From positions 1 through 33,620 of the forward strand of contig JBLSDE010000018.1 in NCBI GenBank assembly GCA_052315315.1: a stretch of DNA of 33,620 bases. The letters are read 5' to 3'. The notes under the pieces are model-generated. The model was given only the letters and a program-made list of their open reading frames with translations, was not told the origin of the DNA and searched no databases. Numbering within the stretch: position 1 is the first letter of the stretch; every line of letters starts with the position of its first letter. The stretch comes from Cuniculiplasma sp052315315 (GTDB taxonomy: Archaea > Thermoplasmatota > Thermoplasmata > Thermoplasmatales > Thermoplasmataceae). The position numbers and the translations under genes are program-made. Shown here in pieces: positions 6,912 to 15,076 of this stretch.

Positions 6912-7877
6912 CTAGGATCTTTGCATTTCCTTGTGATCATAAAATCCTTTGCCGGATTTAATTCCGATCCAGCCGGCGTCTACTAGTTGCTTGACTGTTC
7001 TGGGCGGCATATAAAAGTCCCCAAGGTCCTTTCTGAAACTCTCCATAACGTGGTATACAATATCGATACCAACGTAGTCAGCAAGTTCAAATGGTCCCAT
7101 TGGCATTCCCGCACCTTTTTTCATTCCTATATCAACAGTTTTATAGTCTGCAACTCCAGATTCCACAACCTTTACAGCTTCGCTTATCATGGGGATCAGT
7201 ATTCTATTGACCACGAATCCTGGGGATTCCTTCGCTCTTATTGTAACCATCTCTTCTCTGTTGTTTCTCTTTCCCTTGAAGAATTCCATCACACTGCTCA
7301 CCACATTTTCATCTGTCTGAATGGCAGGAACCACCTCAATGAGAGGCATCAGATATGCAGGGTTGAAAAAATGAATTACAATTACCTTCTCAGGGTGTTT
7401 ATAGTGAGATGCCATCTCTGTAATGTTAAGAGAGGATGTGTTTGATGCCATAATGGCATCATCCTTGAGAAACTCTGAAATTTCGCGAAAGAGTGAATTC
7501 TTGACAGATTGATCCTCGAAGACTGCCTCAATAACAAGATCCATGTCCCTGAAATCATCGAAAGTGTCAGTGATCTTGAGATTTCTCATTAGATTCTCAA
7601 CATCAGGGGGAGATGGGAAATGTTCCCTTAATGTTTTTTCCTGATCTCCTGATAATTTAACACCAAACTTTTCCATTCTCTTTATTTCTCTTTCAGGAAG
7701 ATTCTTTGTGTATTTCTCCATTTCAGTAAGATATTTTCTAACGTTTTCCTTTCCCCTTTCTGCAAGTTTTAAATTCTGGTCCTTTAATGTCACACTAACT
7801 CCGTTAAGAATCAGCACTTCTGCAATTCCTGATCCCATTGCACCTGCTCCAACGACACCAACTTTCTTTATTTCCAT
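6912..7877 (-). CDS. 3-hydroxyacyl-CoA dehydrogenase
   Basis: 321 residues. The N-terminal NAD-binding domain has GAGAMGSGIA (10-19), and DLVIEAVFED and ASNTSSL follow. The catalytic His is His169 in HFFNP, and its acidic partner lies downstream in the family pattern. SPGFVVNR starts the all-helical C-terminal domain, with GMPMGPFELAD and a final GIKSGKGFYDH. It oxidises (S)-3-hydroxyacyl-CoA to 3-ketoacyl-CoA with NAD. An extra charged stretch at about 50-95 replaces the short helical arm of the typical enzyme, so the protein is about 30 residues longer than the 285-residue short form. It is single-domain, with no fused hydratase; the separate hydratase lies next door. Confidence 0.92.
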   Translation of the reverse strand: MEIKKVGVVGAGAMGSGIAEVLILNGVSVTLKDQNLKLAERGKENVRKYLTEMEKYTKNLPEREIKRMEKFGVKLSGDQEKTLREHFPSPPDVENLMRNLKITDTFDDFRDMDLVIEAVFEDQSVKNSLFREISEFLKDDAIMASNTSSLNITEMASHYKHPEKVIVIHFFNPAYLMPLIEVVPAIQTDENVVSSVMEFFKGKRNNREEMVTIRAKESPGFVVNRILIPMISEAVKVVESGVADYKTVDIGMKKGAGMPMGPFELADYVGIDIVYHVMESFRKDLGDFYMPPRTVKQLVDAGWIGIKSGKGFYDHKEMQRS

Positions 7878-8056
7878 GGCTGTAGAATTGCTACATGATA
7901 AATATCTGTTTTTCCCCAGCCATGTTTTTTATAAGGAATTTTTGGAATTTCAATTACTCTTTTCTCAACTATGTTTGAGAGATTACGAATATCAGAAATA
8001 TGTGATAAATCAGCTTTTATATTTGTAAGAATAAGTTTCTAAAAAACACACTAATA

Positions 8057-8078
8057 TTATTTATAAATGATCGATCAC
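8057..8078 (+). promoter_or_regulatory. TATA element followed by a 10-bp palindrome
   Basis: ATTTATAAAT (8059-8068) is a good TATA candidate for the DUF998 gene that begins at 8118. It is followed at once by the perfect palindrome TGATCGATCA (8069-8078), which would lie between the TATA element and the transcript start. Such a position suits a repressor site, but this is inferred from one short palindrome. Confidence 0.35.
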
Positions 8079-8117
8079 CTGTGAAAAGTATAAGAAACAT
8101 AGTTTTGTTTTGGGTTC

Positions 8118-8693
8118 ATGAATAATAGTTCAGAAAAGAAAACTGGAGCCCTATTGATACTTATTGGCTTGCTTGAATTTTATTTTCTAACGAATATTGC
8201 GGCCTTTTTACAACCAAGTTATAGTGTATCAAGAAATTCAATAAGCCATCTGGGTATTGCCACTGATCCATTCATCTTCAATGGAGCCATAATTGTTCTG
8301 GGAATTCTGGAAATTATAGGTGGATATTTCTTCAGAAATTATAGTAAAGGATTTTTCATCTTCATGATTCTGGGAGGGATTGGTTCCGCTGGTGTGGGAG
8401 TTTTTAATGAGCACTTTGGGCTAATTCATCTCATATTTGCACTTCTTGCATTCCTTTTCGGATCAGCGGCATCCTACATAATACTGTACAGAGAAAGAAA
8501 AGTTGTCACTGTGATATGGGCCATACTCGGAACAATCTCAATAGCTGCTCTTGTTCTGTTTGGGATAGGAATTTTAGGAAAAGACAGTTTCTTCTATTTT
8601 GGTCTAGGTGAGGGTGGCATGGAAAGGATGATACTTATACCTGAAGTTCTGTGGGCCCTTGGTTTCACTTCCTCTGTCCTATACAGCGATTGA
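8118..8693 (+). CDS. DUF998 family integral membrane protein
   Basis: 191 residues with about six hydrophobic helices (near 9-31, 54-72, 79-98, 100-123, 130-152 and 170-187). Family marks are SRNSISHLG after helix 1, FNGAIIVLGILEIIGG in helix 2, and GVGVFNEHFGLIH at the start of helix 4. The biochemical role of DUF998 proteins is not established. This is a full-length paralogue of the truncated copy at 344-745. Leader of roughly 25-30 nt predicted from the TATA element; no clear ribosome site. Confidence 0.78.
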   Translation: MNNSSEKKTGALLILIGLLEFYFLTNIAAFLQPSYSVSRNSISHLGIATDPFIFNGAIIVLGILEIIGGYFFRNYSKGFFIFMILGGIGSAGVGVFNEHFGLIHLIFALLAFLFGSAASYIILYRERKVVTVIWAILGTISIAALVLFGIGILGKDSFFYFGLGEGGMERMILIPEVLWALGFTSSVLYSD

Positions 8694-8712
8694 TTTTTTA
8701 AAAACCTTTATT
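8694..8712. terminator. Bidirectional T-run terminator between DUF998 gene and tRNA
   Basis: On the plus strand the DUF998 stop codon runs directly into T6 followed by A5. The same segment gives a T5 run just after the 3' end of the minus-strand tRNA. Both transcripts can therefore end on U-runs here. Confidence 0.45.
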
Positions 8713-8713
8713 A

Positions 8714-8786
8714 AGCCACTGGAGGGATTTGAACCCCCGACCTGCTGATTACAAGTCAGCTGCTCTACCACCTGAGCTACAGTGGC
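8714..8786 (-). tRNA. tRNA-Thr (anticodon TGT)
   Basis: A complete 73-nt cloverleaf on the minus strand. The acceptor stem is GCCACTG with CAGTGGC, seven perfect pairs, and the discriminator is T. The D arm holds GCTC AGGTGGTAGA GAGC-type pairing, the anticodon arm is GCTGA-CTTGTAA-TCAGC, giving anticodon TGT for ACA codons, and the T arm is GGGGG-TTCAAAT-CCCTC with one G-T pair. There is no intron and the CCA end is not encoded. A T-run terminator follows. Confidence 0.95.
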
Positions 8787-8902
8787 CATAAAGGGTTAAT
8801 CATTCTTATTAGAAATACTTTAAGACTCGGGCTAATTTCAATAAGTATTTCATCCAAAATTTAAACACTATGTTTGTTTTTTTGCATTTGCATAAAAGAA
8901 GA

Positions 8903-9280
8903 TTATAAACTTGTAAAAACAAAATTTAGAATCACTCCTGCAATGATATAAAGTACACCAATCCCCAGGTATATTATGGTCATTATGAGTTGTTCTCTGT
9001 TAATTTGAGTAACATCGTGCTCCTTAAGGGGTGCCTTTGCAATAAAGACGTTTTCTATATATTTGTTAGCACCAAAATCATAAAACGCTCCGAAAAATAT
9101 AACTACAATCCCGAGAAGAACCAAAAAAAGTGGAAAAGCGTCAGCATAAACACGTTTGTTGAAGGTGAAAAGAACTGTGGCCGCTATGATCATGGAAAAA
9201 AGGATAGCAAGAACAGGGAGAGCCAGCAGGAATCTTGTTCTTCTGACTTCATTTATCCTGTTATAATCTTCTTCAGTCAT
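8903..9280 (-). CDS. Small three-helix membrane protein at the end of the opp operon
   Basis: 125 residues, function not recognised. A charged N-terminus (MTEEDYNRINEVRRTR) is followed by hydrophobic segments at about 17-40, 48-68 and 99-123; the loop near 70-95 is charged and contains KAPLKEHDVTQINREQ. The ATG lies inside the end of the OppD-OppF gene (8-nt overlap, 9273-9280), so translation is probably coupled and the protein is likely made together with the transporter. It could be an accessory subunit or regulator of the importer, which is inference from position only. Confidence 0.7.
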   Translation of the reverse strand: MTEEDYNRINEVRRTRFLLALPVLAILFSMIIAATVLFTFNKRVYADAFPLFLVLLGIVVIFFGAFYDFGANKYIENVFIAKAPLKEHDVTQINREQLIMTIIYLGIGVLYIIAGVILNFVFTSL

Positions 9281-11744
9281 CTTGATTCTCTTCTCTCAGG
9301 TCACCCTCCTCAAGGTTTTCTGCTTCCTTCATGGTGTAGTTGGGAGTAAGTTCCTCCTGAGTGAAGTGACAAAGGTAGTATCTTCCATCAACTTCTATCA
9401 TTTCAGGGTCCTCCTCTTTACATACATCCTTCCTGAAAACGCATCTTCCATAGAACCTGCAACCTTTCTTGGGATTTATGGCACTACCTATCTCCCCAAC
9501 AATGGAGAGATTTTTGTTTACCCAATTAGGATCTATGCTCGGAACCGCAGAGATCAATGCCTTGGTATAGGGATGGAGTGGATTTTTTATTAATTCTTCA
9601 GAACGCCCAAATTCAAGAATTTGTCCAAGGTACATTACAACAATGTAATCTGAAACGTATCTGGCCGATGCAATATCGTGAGAAATGTAGAGTACAGATA
9701 TCCCCTTTTCATTCTTGAGATCAATTAACAGATTCATTATGTTTGCTCTTATGGAAACATCAAGCATGGAGATAGGTTCATCCGCAACAAGAAATGAAGG
9801 ATTTAGGGTGATGGCCCTTGCTATGGACACCCTCTGTCTTTCACCACCTGAAAGTTCATGGGGGAATCTTTCCGCGTAATTCTCCGGTGGTCTTAGATTG
9901 GCAGTGGATAGGGCATTATATATCTCTTTCTTTACATCAAATTTTTTATCTTTAAGCGAAACTACTGCAGAATCATTTTCCTCTTTCATGTTTCCTACAG
10001 CATTCTTGCCTCTCCTTTCCTGTATTTCCTTTGCCTGTATAACCAGAGGTTCAGCCACAATGTCGAATATTGACATCTTTGGGTTGATAGAATCGAAGGG
10101 GTCCTGAAATATTAATTGTGCTTCTTTTCTGTATGTTCTGTATTCTGAACCATATTTGCTGGTTTTCGATAGATCCACCTGAATATTCTCACCATTGACT
10201 TTCACAATGGAGAATTTAATGTTACCTTTTGTAGGCTCGATTGCATCAACTAGCAGACGACCAAGAGTTGTTTTGCCCGATCCACTCTCTCCAACAACAC
10301 CTATGATGGTTTTTCTTGGAATCTTCAAATTCACATCATCTACGGCGTGCACCACTGGCTTGTTTGCTCCTCCAAATAGATTTGTGGTCAAAGTTGAATG
10401 AACTGTGAAGAATTTGGTTAAATGATTTGCCTCAACCAGTGTTTCATTAATTTCTGCATTATTAGACCATGCTATATTTTCCTCCTGGGCAATGGAGGAA
10501 TTGTATATTTCTTCGTTCACCTGATCAAAATGGCACAGGGAATAGTGGTTTTCATCGAACATTTTTGGTTCTGGCTTTTTATCAAAGCATATGCTTTCAG
10601 CCATGAAGCATCTGTTTGCAAAGTAGCACCCTTTTGGAGGATCTATAAGATCAGGAACTGAACCTGGAATACCTCTGATTCTCTTCTTAGTCTGTTCTAT
10701 TGATGGGTAGCTGTGCATGAGTGCATATGTATAAGGATTTTTAGATTTCAGGAATATGTCCTCTGGTTTTCCGTATTCCATTATCCTCCCTGCATACATA
10801 ACAGCAACAAAATTTGCCAGCTGAGAAACCACACCCACATCGTGAGAGATAACTATCATTGATTTTATGGTTCCATTGTCCTTTAGATTCTTAAGTTCCT
10901 TGATAATCTTGGCCTGTGTAATCACGTCAAGTCCAGTTGTGGGTTCATCAGCTATAACCACTTTGGGCTTAAGTGCCAGAGCCATGGCAATTATTCCCCT
11001 CTGTTTCATTCCTCCACTCAGTTCGTGTGGATATGAATCTAAAAATTTCTTGTTAAAACCTGCAAGCCTGCAACTTTCTTCAATTCTGTTCTTTCTTAGT
11101 AATTTTCTCTTTTCAGAATCACTCATTCTGGGTATTCTTGATTTCAGATTCTGAAGTAAATCGTTATAGGTTTTTTCCCGCAGCTCGTCAAAGTTTAAAT
11201 TTTCAGTCTTCTCTTTCTCCTGAAGGGCCAGTTCATAGGCATCAGCTCTCAGATTATTCTCATCGATCAGATCATCATCGGTAAATTCAGAAATATCGGC
11301 GAATGTTCCGTGAATATCGAACACTTCTTCAATTTGTGACCTTATTGTATGCACCGGATTAAACGCGTTCATTGCACCCTGGAATATCATGGAAATTTCT
11401 TTCCATCTTATCTCTGCAAGTCTCTGGTCAAGATCCCTTTTGTATTTCTTTCTCATTTTTTTCTCTTTGGGGTAATCCTTTGAATTTATGATCTCCTTGT
11501 CGAGATACTCTATTCTTCCTTCAATTTCTGCGTTATCGGCCAGCAATCCAAGCATTGCCAGAGCTGTTGTCGATTTTCCAGAGCCACTCTCTCCTATTAT
11601 TCCTAATATTTCCCCCTCTTTTAGATCCAGATTCACATGATCTAGAGCCTGTACTCTTCCATCCATTGTTTTGAAATGAACGGAGAGATCTCTTATCTCA
11701 ACCAGTGTTTTTTTATTGATTAGATCAAATTCTTGCTTTTGCAA
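9273..11744 (-). CDS. Oligopeptide ABC importer ATPase, fused OppD-OppF
   Basis: 823 residues containing two complete ABC ATPases. Half 1: Walker A GESGSGKST (51-59), Q-loop Gln122, signature LSGGMKQR (242-249), Walker B VVIADEP and a switch His in VISHD, then an oligo/dipeptide C-terminal domain with Cys373, Cys379, Cys386 and Cys404. Half 2: Walker A GESGSGKTT (485-493), signature LSGGERQR, Walker B FLVADEP, and a second four-Cys tail (CRFYGRC, VCKEE, LCHF). Opp/Dpp systems usually use two separate proteins. Both halves carry charged insertions between Q-loop and signature (about 145-215, and a shorter one in half 2). The start is TTG at 11744, backed by GGAGGAG six nt upstream, inside the end of the OppC gene. 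Confidence 0.93.
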   Translation of the reverse strand: MQKQEFDLINKKTLVEIRDLSVHFKTMDGRVQALDHVNLDLKEGEILGIIGESGSGKSTTALAMLGLLADNAEIEGRIEYLDKEIINSKDYPKEKKMRKKYKRDLDQRLAEIRWKEISMIFQGAMNAFNPVHTIRSQIEEVFDIHGTFADISEFTDDDLIDENNLRADAYELALQEKEKTENLNFDELREKTYNDLLQNLKSRIPRMSDSEKRKLLRKNRIEESCRLAGFNKKFLDSYPHELSGGMKQRGIIAMALALKPKVVIADEPTTGLDVITQAKIIKELKNLKDNGTIKSMIVISHDVGVVSQLANFVAVMYAGRIMEYGKPEDIFLKSKNPYTYALMHSYPSIEQTKKRIRGIPGSVPDLIDPPKGCYFANRCFMAESICFDKKPEPKMFDENHYSLCHFDQVNEEIYNSSIAQEENIAWSNNAEINETLVEANHLTKFFTVHSTLTTNLFGGANKPVVHAVDDVNLKIPRKTIIGVVGESGSGKTTLGRLLVDAIEPTKGNIKFSIVKVNGENIQVDLSKTSKYGSEYRTYRKEAQLIFQDPFDSINPKMSIFDIVAEPLVIQAKEIQERRGKNAVGNMKEENDSAVVSLKDKKFDVKKEIYNALSTANLRPPENYAERFPHELSGGERQRVSIARAITLNPSFLVADEPISMLDVSIRANIMNLLIDLKNEKGISVLYISHDIASARYVSDYIVVMYLGQILEFGRSEELIKNPLHPYTKALISAVPSIDPNWVNKNLSIVGEIGSAINPKKGCRFYGRCVFRKDVCKEEDPEMIEVDGRYYLCHFTQEELTPNYTMKEAENLEEGDLREENQDD

Positions 11745-11746
11745 AT

Positions 11747-14017
11747 TTATCTCCTCCTCAGTCTTGGATTCACCACTTCATCCATACCACGGGATACGAA
11801 TATAAGGGAAAATATGAACATGGATAATGCTATGGCTGGTGGGATAATCCACTGCGGCTCTGTAATGAGGTAAAACTCATCTTTCAGCACCGCGTTAAGC
11901 ATACCACCCCATGTTGCAGTATTTAGGGGAGCAAGTCCTAGAAATTCAAGACCAGATACAGCTCCTATCCCGCCCCCTATAGAAAGGGCCAAAAGGTAGA
12001 GTAGAAGCGGTCCAATATTTGGAAGTATATGTCTTCTCATTATGGAAGCAGTATTTGAGCCAAATAATTTTGAAGCTTCCACGAATGATCTTGAAGACAC
12101 TCCCCTCACAACACCGATCAATGTGAATGCCGCAAACGGCCACCCCGTTAAACTTACTATCAGAATCAGGTCTATAAAGTTGGCATTACCTGGTATCACG
12201 GAAGATAGCGCTATCAATAATGCCAGCGTTGGAACAAGGAAAAGCGCAAGGGACATGGTTTCAATAATCTGGCCGCCCAATCCACCTTTGTAACCTACAT
12301 ACATGGCAACGGCCAGGGAAATTACTATGGAGAAGAATCCTATGGATATGCCAAATATCCAGTCGTTATAGAAGCTCTGAAGGAATCTTGACCATAAATC
12401 AGCCTTAGTAAAGAAAGTAGTTCCAAATGGATAGGACTGTCCTGTGGGGGTTTTAATCATTGGTGGTAGTGGGGCATATGAAGAAGCAGTAGAACCTATA
12501 ATGTATATGTATCCAGCACTTGTGGTAAATGCTATTGCACCCTTACCTGTATAACTATTGGAAAAGTATAGAATGGAGGATACATTTGTGGGAGTCGGGG
12601 AAACAGTATAACTCCACAGAAACGCTGTGGCGGAAGAATTTGCAGAATCATTAAATGAAAGGGCTACCCCTTTTTGTGCTACAAATATAAGGGAGTTAGT
12701 TACGGCATCATAGACTCCGTGGGTTAGAACCTCTCCAGATATGGCTGAAGAGAATGGCACTTCGTAAAAAGTGTAATTTTTCAACGTCAAATTGTATGAA
12801 AGAATCTGAAAATAATTGCTGGACATTCCTATAATATATGTTGGCAAACCTGACTCACCTTGACTTGTGGAGATTGAATATGTCTGATAAGGATAGGAAT
12901 AGACAAGTTTAGACACACCCGTTTCCAGGTTTATGGAATAGACGTCATCACCATTTGCCAGAAGGTACACAGAATTGTAACTATTTAGAGATACCTGGTA
13001 AAATGATGGTATCAATAGACCATTTTGGGTGTTAATTTTCGTAAAATTATCCTGCCACATCATTGTTCCATTGTATGAAGCGAATGATATTACTGATGAA
13101 TCATTATAAACAAGTAGTCTTGAGTAATTAATTGCCTGAGGAAGGTAAAGCTGTTTACCATAAAATTTCACACCTGCCACGTTTTTCATGTTTATCTTGA
13201 AAGTCAGAACGTGTGAAAAAGGAAGCACATCAAACTCGTTCAAGTAGGTGCCTGTTTTGTTCTTGGTTACTACATACATCTGTCCGTTTGTAAAATCGGC
13301 CTGACTGTTATAGAAGTATTCTGGCATAGGCGTAGTGGGAGAATTGTCAAATGCTATAGCATTAGTTGTGATATTTCCAACTATACTGCCATTAAGTTTA
13401 ATATTATAGAGATAGACAAAATGTGGCGATTTAAAGTTACCATCTGTTCTATATTCAATCTCTCCAACCGTTAAGGTATTATTTGTGTATGGTAGAATTA
13501 CGAACCTGTTTATCACTACATTAAATCCCTGACTATTACTAAGTATTCTCCCATTTATAAGGTCGAATAACACAGGCCTAAGCATTTTTTCATTACTATT
13601 GTTAAAGCTTGAGTTATAGATCTCTCCCACTGTTCCAAGTGGTGTACCAGTCTGACCTAATCCAATATAATATACAGTCCCATCTGAATTTCCTACATAT
13701 ACAGCTCCTGTATATCCTTCTGGTTCAACAGAGGAAGACATCGGCCCATAGAAATACCCATTAGAATGGGTCTCATTATATAAGCTTATATTGGCAATAG
13801 GGCTAGCCAGAGTTGAATCAATTGCAGGTGCAGACGTATAGTATCCCACGTTACCTCCAACGTAAGGAGCCAACATAGTCACAACTGCGAAGGCTAATAA
13901 TATGTAAAATCCTGCCTTGCCATATTTGCTTTTATAAAATATGGTAAACTGTTTATACAGTCTTTTCCAGTATATCGGCGGGTTAATTATCGCATACTTA
14001 TTTTTCTTTTCATTCAT
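11747..14017 (-). CDS. Oligopeptide ABC importer permease (OppC-like) with a very large extracytoplasmic insertion
   Basis: 756 residues against about 300 for usual DppC/OppC. Helix 1 is near residues 36-53. The next transmembrane helix begins only near 552, so about 490 residues lie outside the membrane. That region is Asn/Ser/Thr/Tyr-rich with many N-x-S/T sites and repeated strand-turn pieces such as GAVYVGNSDGTVYYIG, VYLLANGDDVYSINLETG and AGYIYIIGST, which suggest a beta-propeller or PQQ-like repeat fold. From 552 on it is an ordinary permease: five helices and the EAA coupling loop EASKLFGSNTASIMRRHILP (647-666). The start is ATG 14017 with AGGTGCTG just upstream. It lies 21 nt after OppB and 2 nt before the ATPase. 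Confidence 0.9.
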   Translation of the reverse strand: MNEKKNKYAIINPPIYWKRLYKQFTIFYKSKYGKAGFYILLAFAVVTMLAPYVGGNVGYYTSAPAIDSTLASPIANISLYNETHSNGYFYGPMSSSVEPEGYTGAVYVGNSDGTVYYIGLGQTGTPLGTVGEIYNSSFNNSNEKMLRPVLFDLINGRILSNSQGFNVVINRFVILPYTNNTLTVGEIEYRTDGNFKSPHFVYLYNIKLNGSIVGNITTNAIAFDNSPTTPMPEYFYNSQADFTNGQMYVVTKNKTGTYLNEFDVLPFSHVLTFKINMKNVAGVKFYGKQLYLPQAINYSRLLVYNDSSVISFASYNGTMMWQDNFTKINTQNGLLIPSFYQVSLNSYNSVYLLANGDDVYSINLETGVSKLVYSYPYQTYSISTSQGESGLPTYIIGMSSNYFQILSYNLTLKNYTFYEVPFSSAISGEVLTHGVYDAVTNSLIFVAQKGVALSFNDSANSSATAFLWSYTVSPTPTNVSSILYFSNSYTGKGAIAFTTSAGYIYIIGSTASSYAPLPPMIKTPTGQSYPFGTTFFTKADLWSRFLQSFYNDWIFGISIGFFSIVISLAVAMYVGYKGGLGGQIIETMSLALFLVPTLALLIALSSVIPGNANFIDLILIVSLTGWPFAAFTLIGVVRGVSSRSFVEASKLFGSNTASIMRRHILPNIGPLLLYLLALSIGGGIGAVSGLEFLGLAPLNTATWGGMLNAVLKDEFYLITEPQWIIPPAIALSMFIFSLIFVSRGMDEVVNPRLRRR
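11751..11757 (-). promoter_or_regulatory. Ribosome binding site that fixes the TTG start of OppD-OppF
   Basis: GGAGGAG lies 6 nt before the TTG at 11744-11742 and within the last codons of the permease gene. No ATG or GTG in frame is close, so this site decides an unusual start codon. Confidence 0.6.
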
Positions 14018-14038
14018 TTTTCAGCACCTAAATAAATA

Positions 14039-15025
14039 TCAGACCTTTATCCTCGGATCAAGCCATGCGTGAATGTAATCAATCAAGGAATAGGCCAGTA
14101 TTGTGAGAAGCGCAATAATAAATGTAGACGCTTCACTTAATGGATAATCTTCGTGTAAAACTGCCTTATAAAGTAATGGGCCCATTCCAGGCCAGTTGAA
14201 TATTATGGCAACAATGAGTGATCCGCTCATCAAAAAGGCTAATTGAAGAGCAAGCCTTGTTGTTACTGGTATTACCGCTATACGTGCAGCATGTTTTCTC
14301 AATATGCTCTTTTCCGGGACACCCTTGGCTCTTGCAGTTGTTATGTGATCCTCACCAAGTGTTGAAACCATGGCGGCTCTCATGGTTATCATATGCCCTG
14401 CTGTTTCAATTAAAAGCAATGAAATAAAGGGTAGTGCCATGTCATAGAGCAAAGTCAGGATAGTTGCTGGTGTGGGCGATTCGATGTAAGACAAGGGTAT
14501 TTGAGCCTTAATGGGAAACCATCCTAGGGCAACCACGAAGTAGAGGAATAGGAAAACGCCTATGATAAAGTATGGAATGGAATTTACAATAAGTGATAAT
14601 GAAAGTATTATGCCCTCCTTCTTTCCTCCTCTTATTCTTGAAAGCCATATACCAAGGGGTATTCCAAAGGCAAATGATAGAATGGCTGTTGAACCTATAA
14701 GTACAAGGGTGTATGGAAGGGCCTGTGCAATTTCTGTGGAAACCAGTTCACCCTGATTAATGTAATCCTTCCCCCAATTGAATGTATACATCTGATAAAG
14801 ATAAGTTTCAAAATCAGTCAGGGAGTATTTTCCATTTTGCAACCCAAGTTGCACTAGCCTGTTATGGTATGCATTTGGATTTACATAACCGGTTCTTGAA
14901 ACGGTAATAAACAATTCTGCTGGATTTCCAGGCATAAGCCTGAACACAACAAAAATAATGACCGTCATTATGAGAACCAATGAAATATCCTGAATGATCT
15001 TTCTAATCAATAAATATATATTCAT
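14039..15025 (-). CDS. Oligopeptide ABC importer permease (OppB/DppB)
   Basis: 328 residues, normal family length. The N-terminal helix is followed by FVVFRLMPGNPAE, typical of DppB/OppB. The extracytoplasmic segment holds NWGKDY.NQGE before the second helix (LPYTLVLIGSTAILSFAFGIPLGIW). The EAA loop, which contacts the ATPase, is TTARAKGVPEKSILRKHAAR (about 229-248). LSGSLIVAIIFNWPGMGPLLY is the conserved penultimate region. GGGAGATT precedes the ATG by about 3-4 nt. It follows the binding-protein gene by 51 nt. Confidence 0.93.
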   Translation of the reverse strand: MNIYLLIRKIIQDISLVLIMTVIIFVVFRLMPGNPAELFITVSRTGYVNPNAYHNRLVQLGLQNGKYSLTDFETYLYQMYTFNWGKDYINQGELVSTEIAQALPYTLVLIGSTAILSFAFGIPLGIWLSRIRGGKKEGIILSLSLIVNSIPYFIIGVFLFLYFVVALGWFPIKAQIPLSYIESPTPATILTLLYDMALPFISLLLIETAGHMITMRAAMVSTLGEDHITTARAKGVPEKSILRKHAARIAVIPVTTRLALQLAFLMSGSLIVAIIFNWPGMGPLLYKAVLHEDYPLSEASTFIIALLTILAYSLIDYIHAWLDPRIKV

Positions 15026-15076
15026 AACAATCTCCCTGTCGTCTAAAAGTTAAAAATAAAATGGTATTTAAAAATT

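Noticed and set aside
12042..12293. Plus-strand frames within the opp operon
   Set aside because: They are antisense shadows of strongly conserved permease and ATPase genes.
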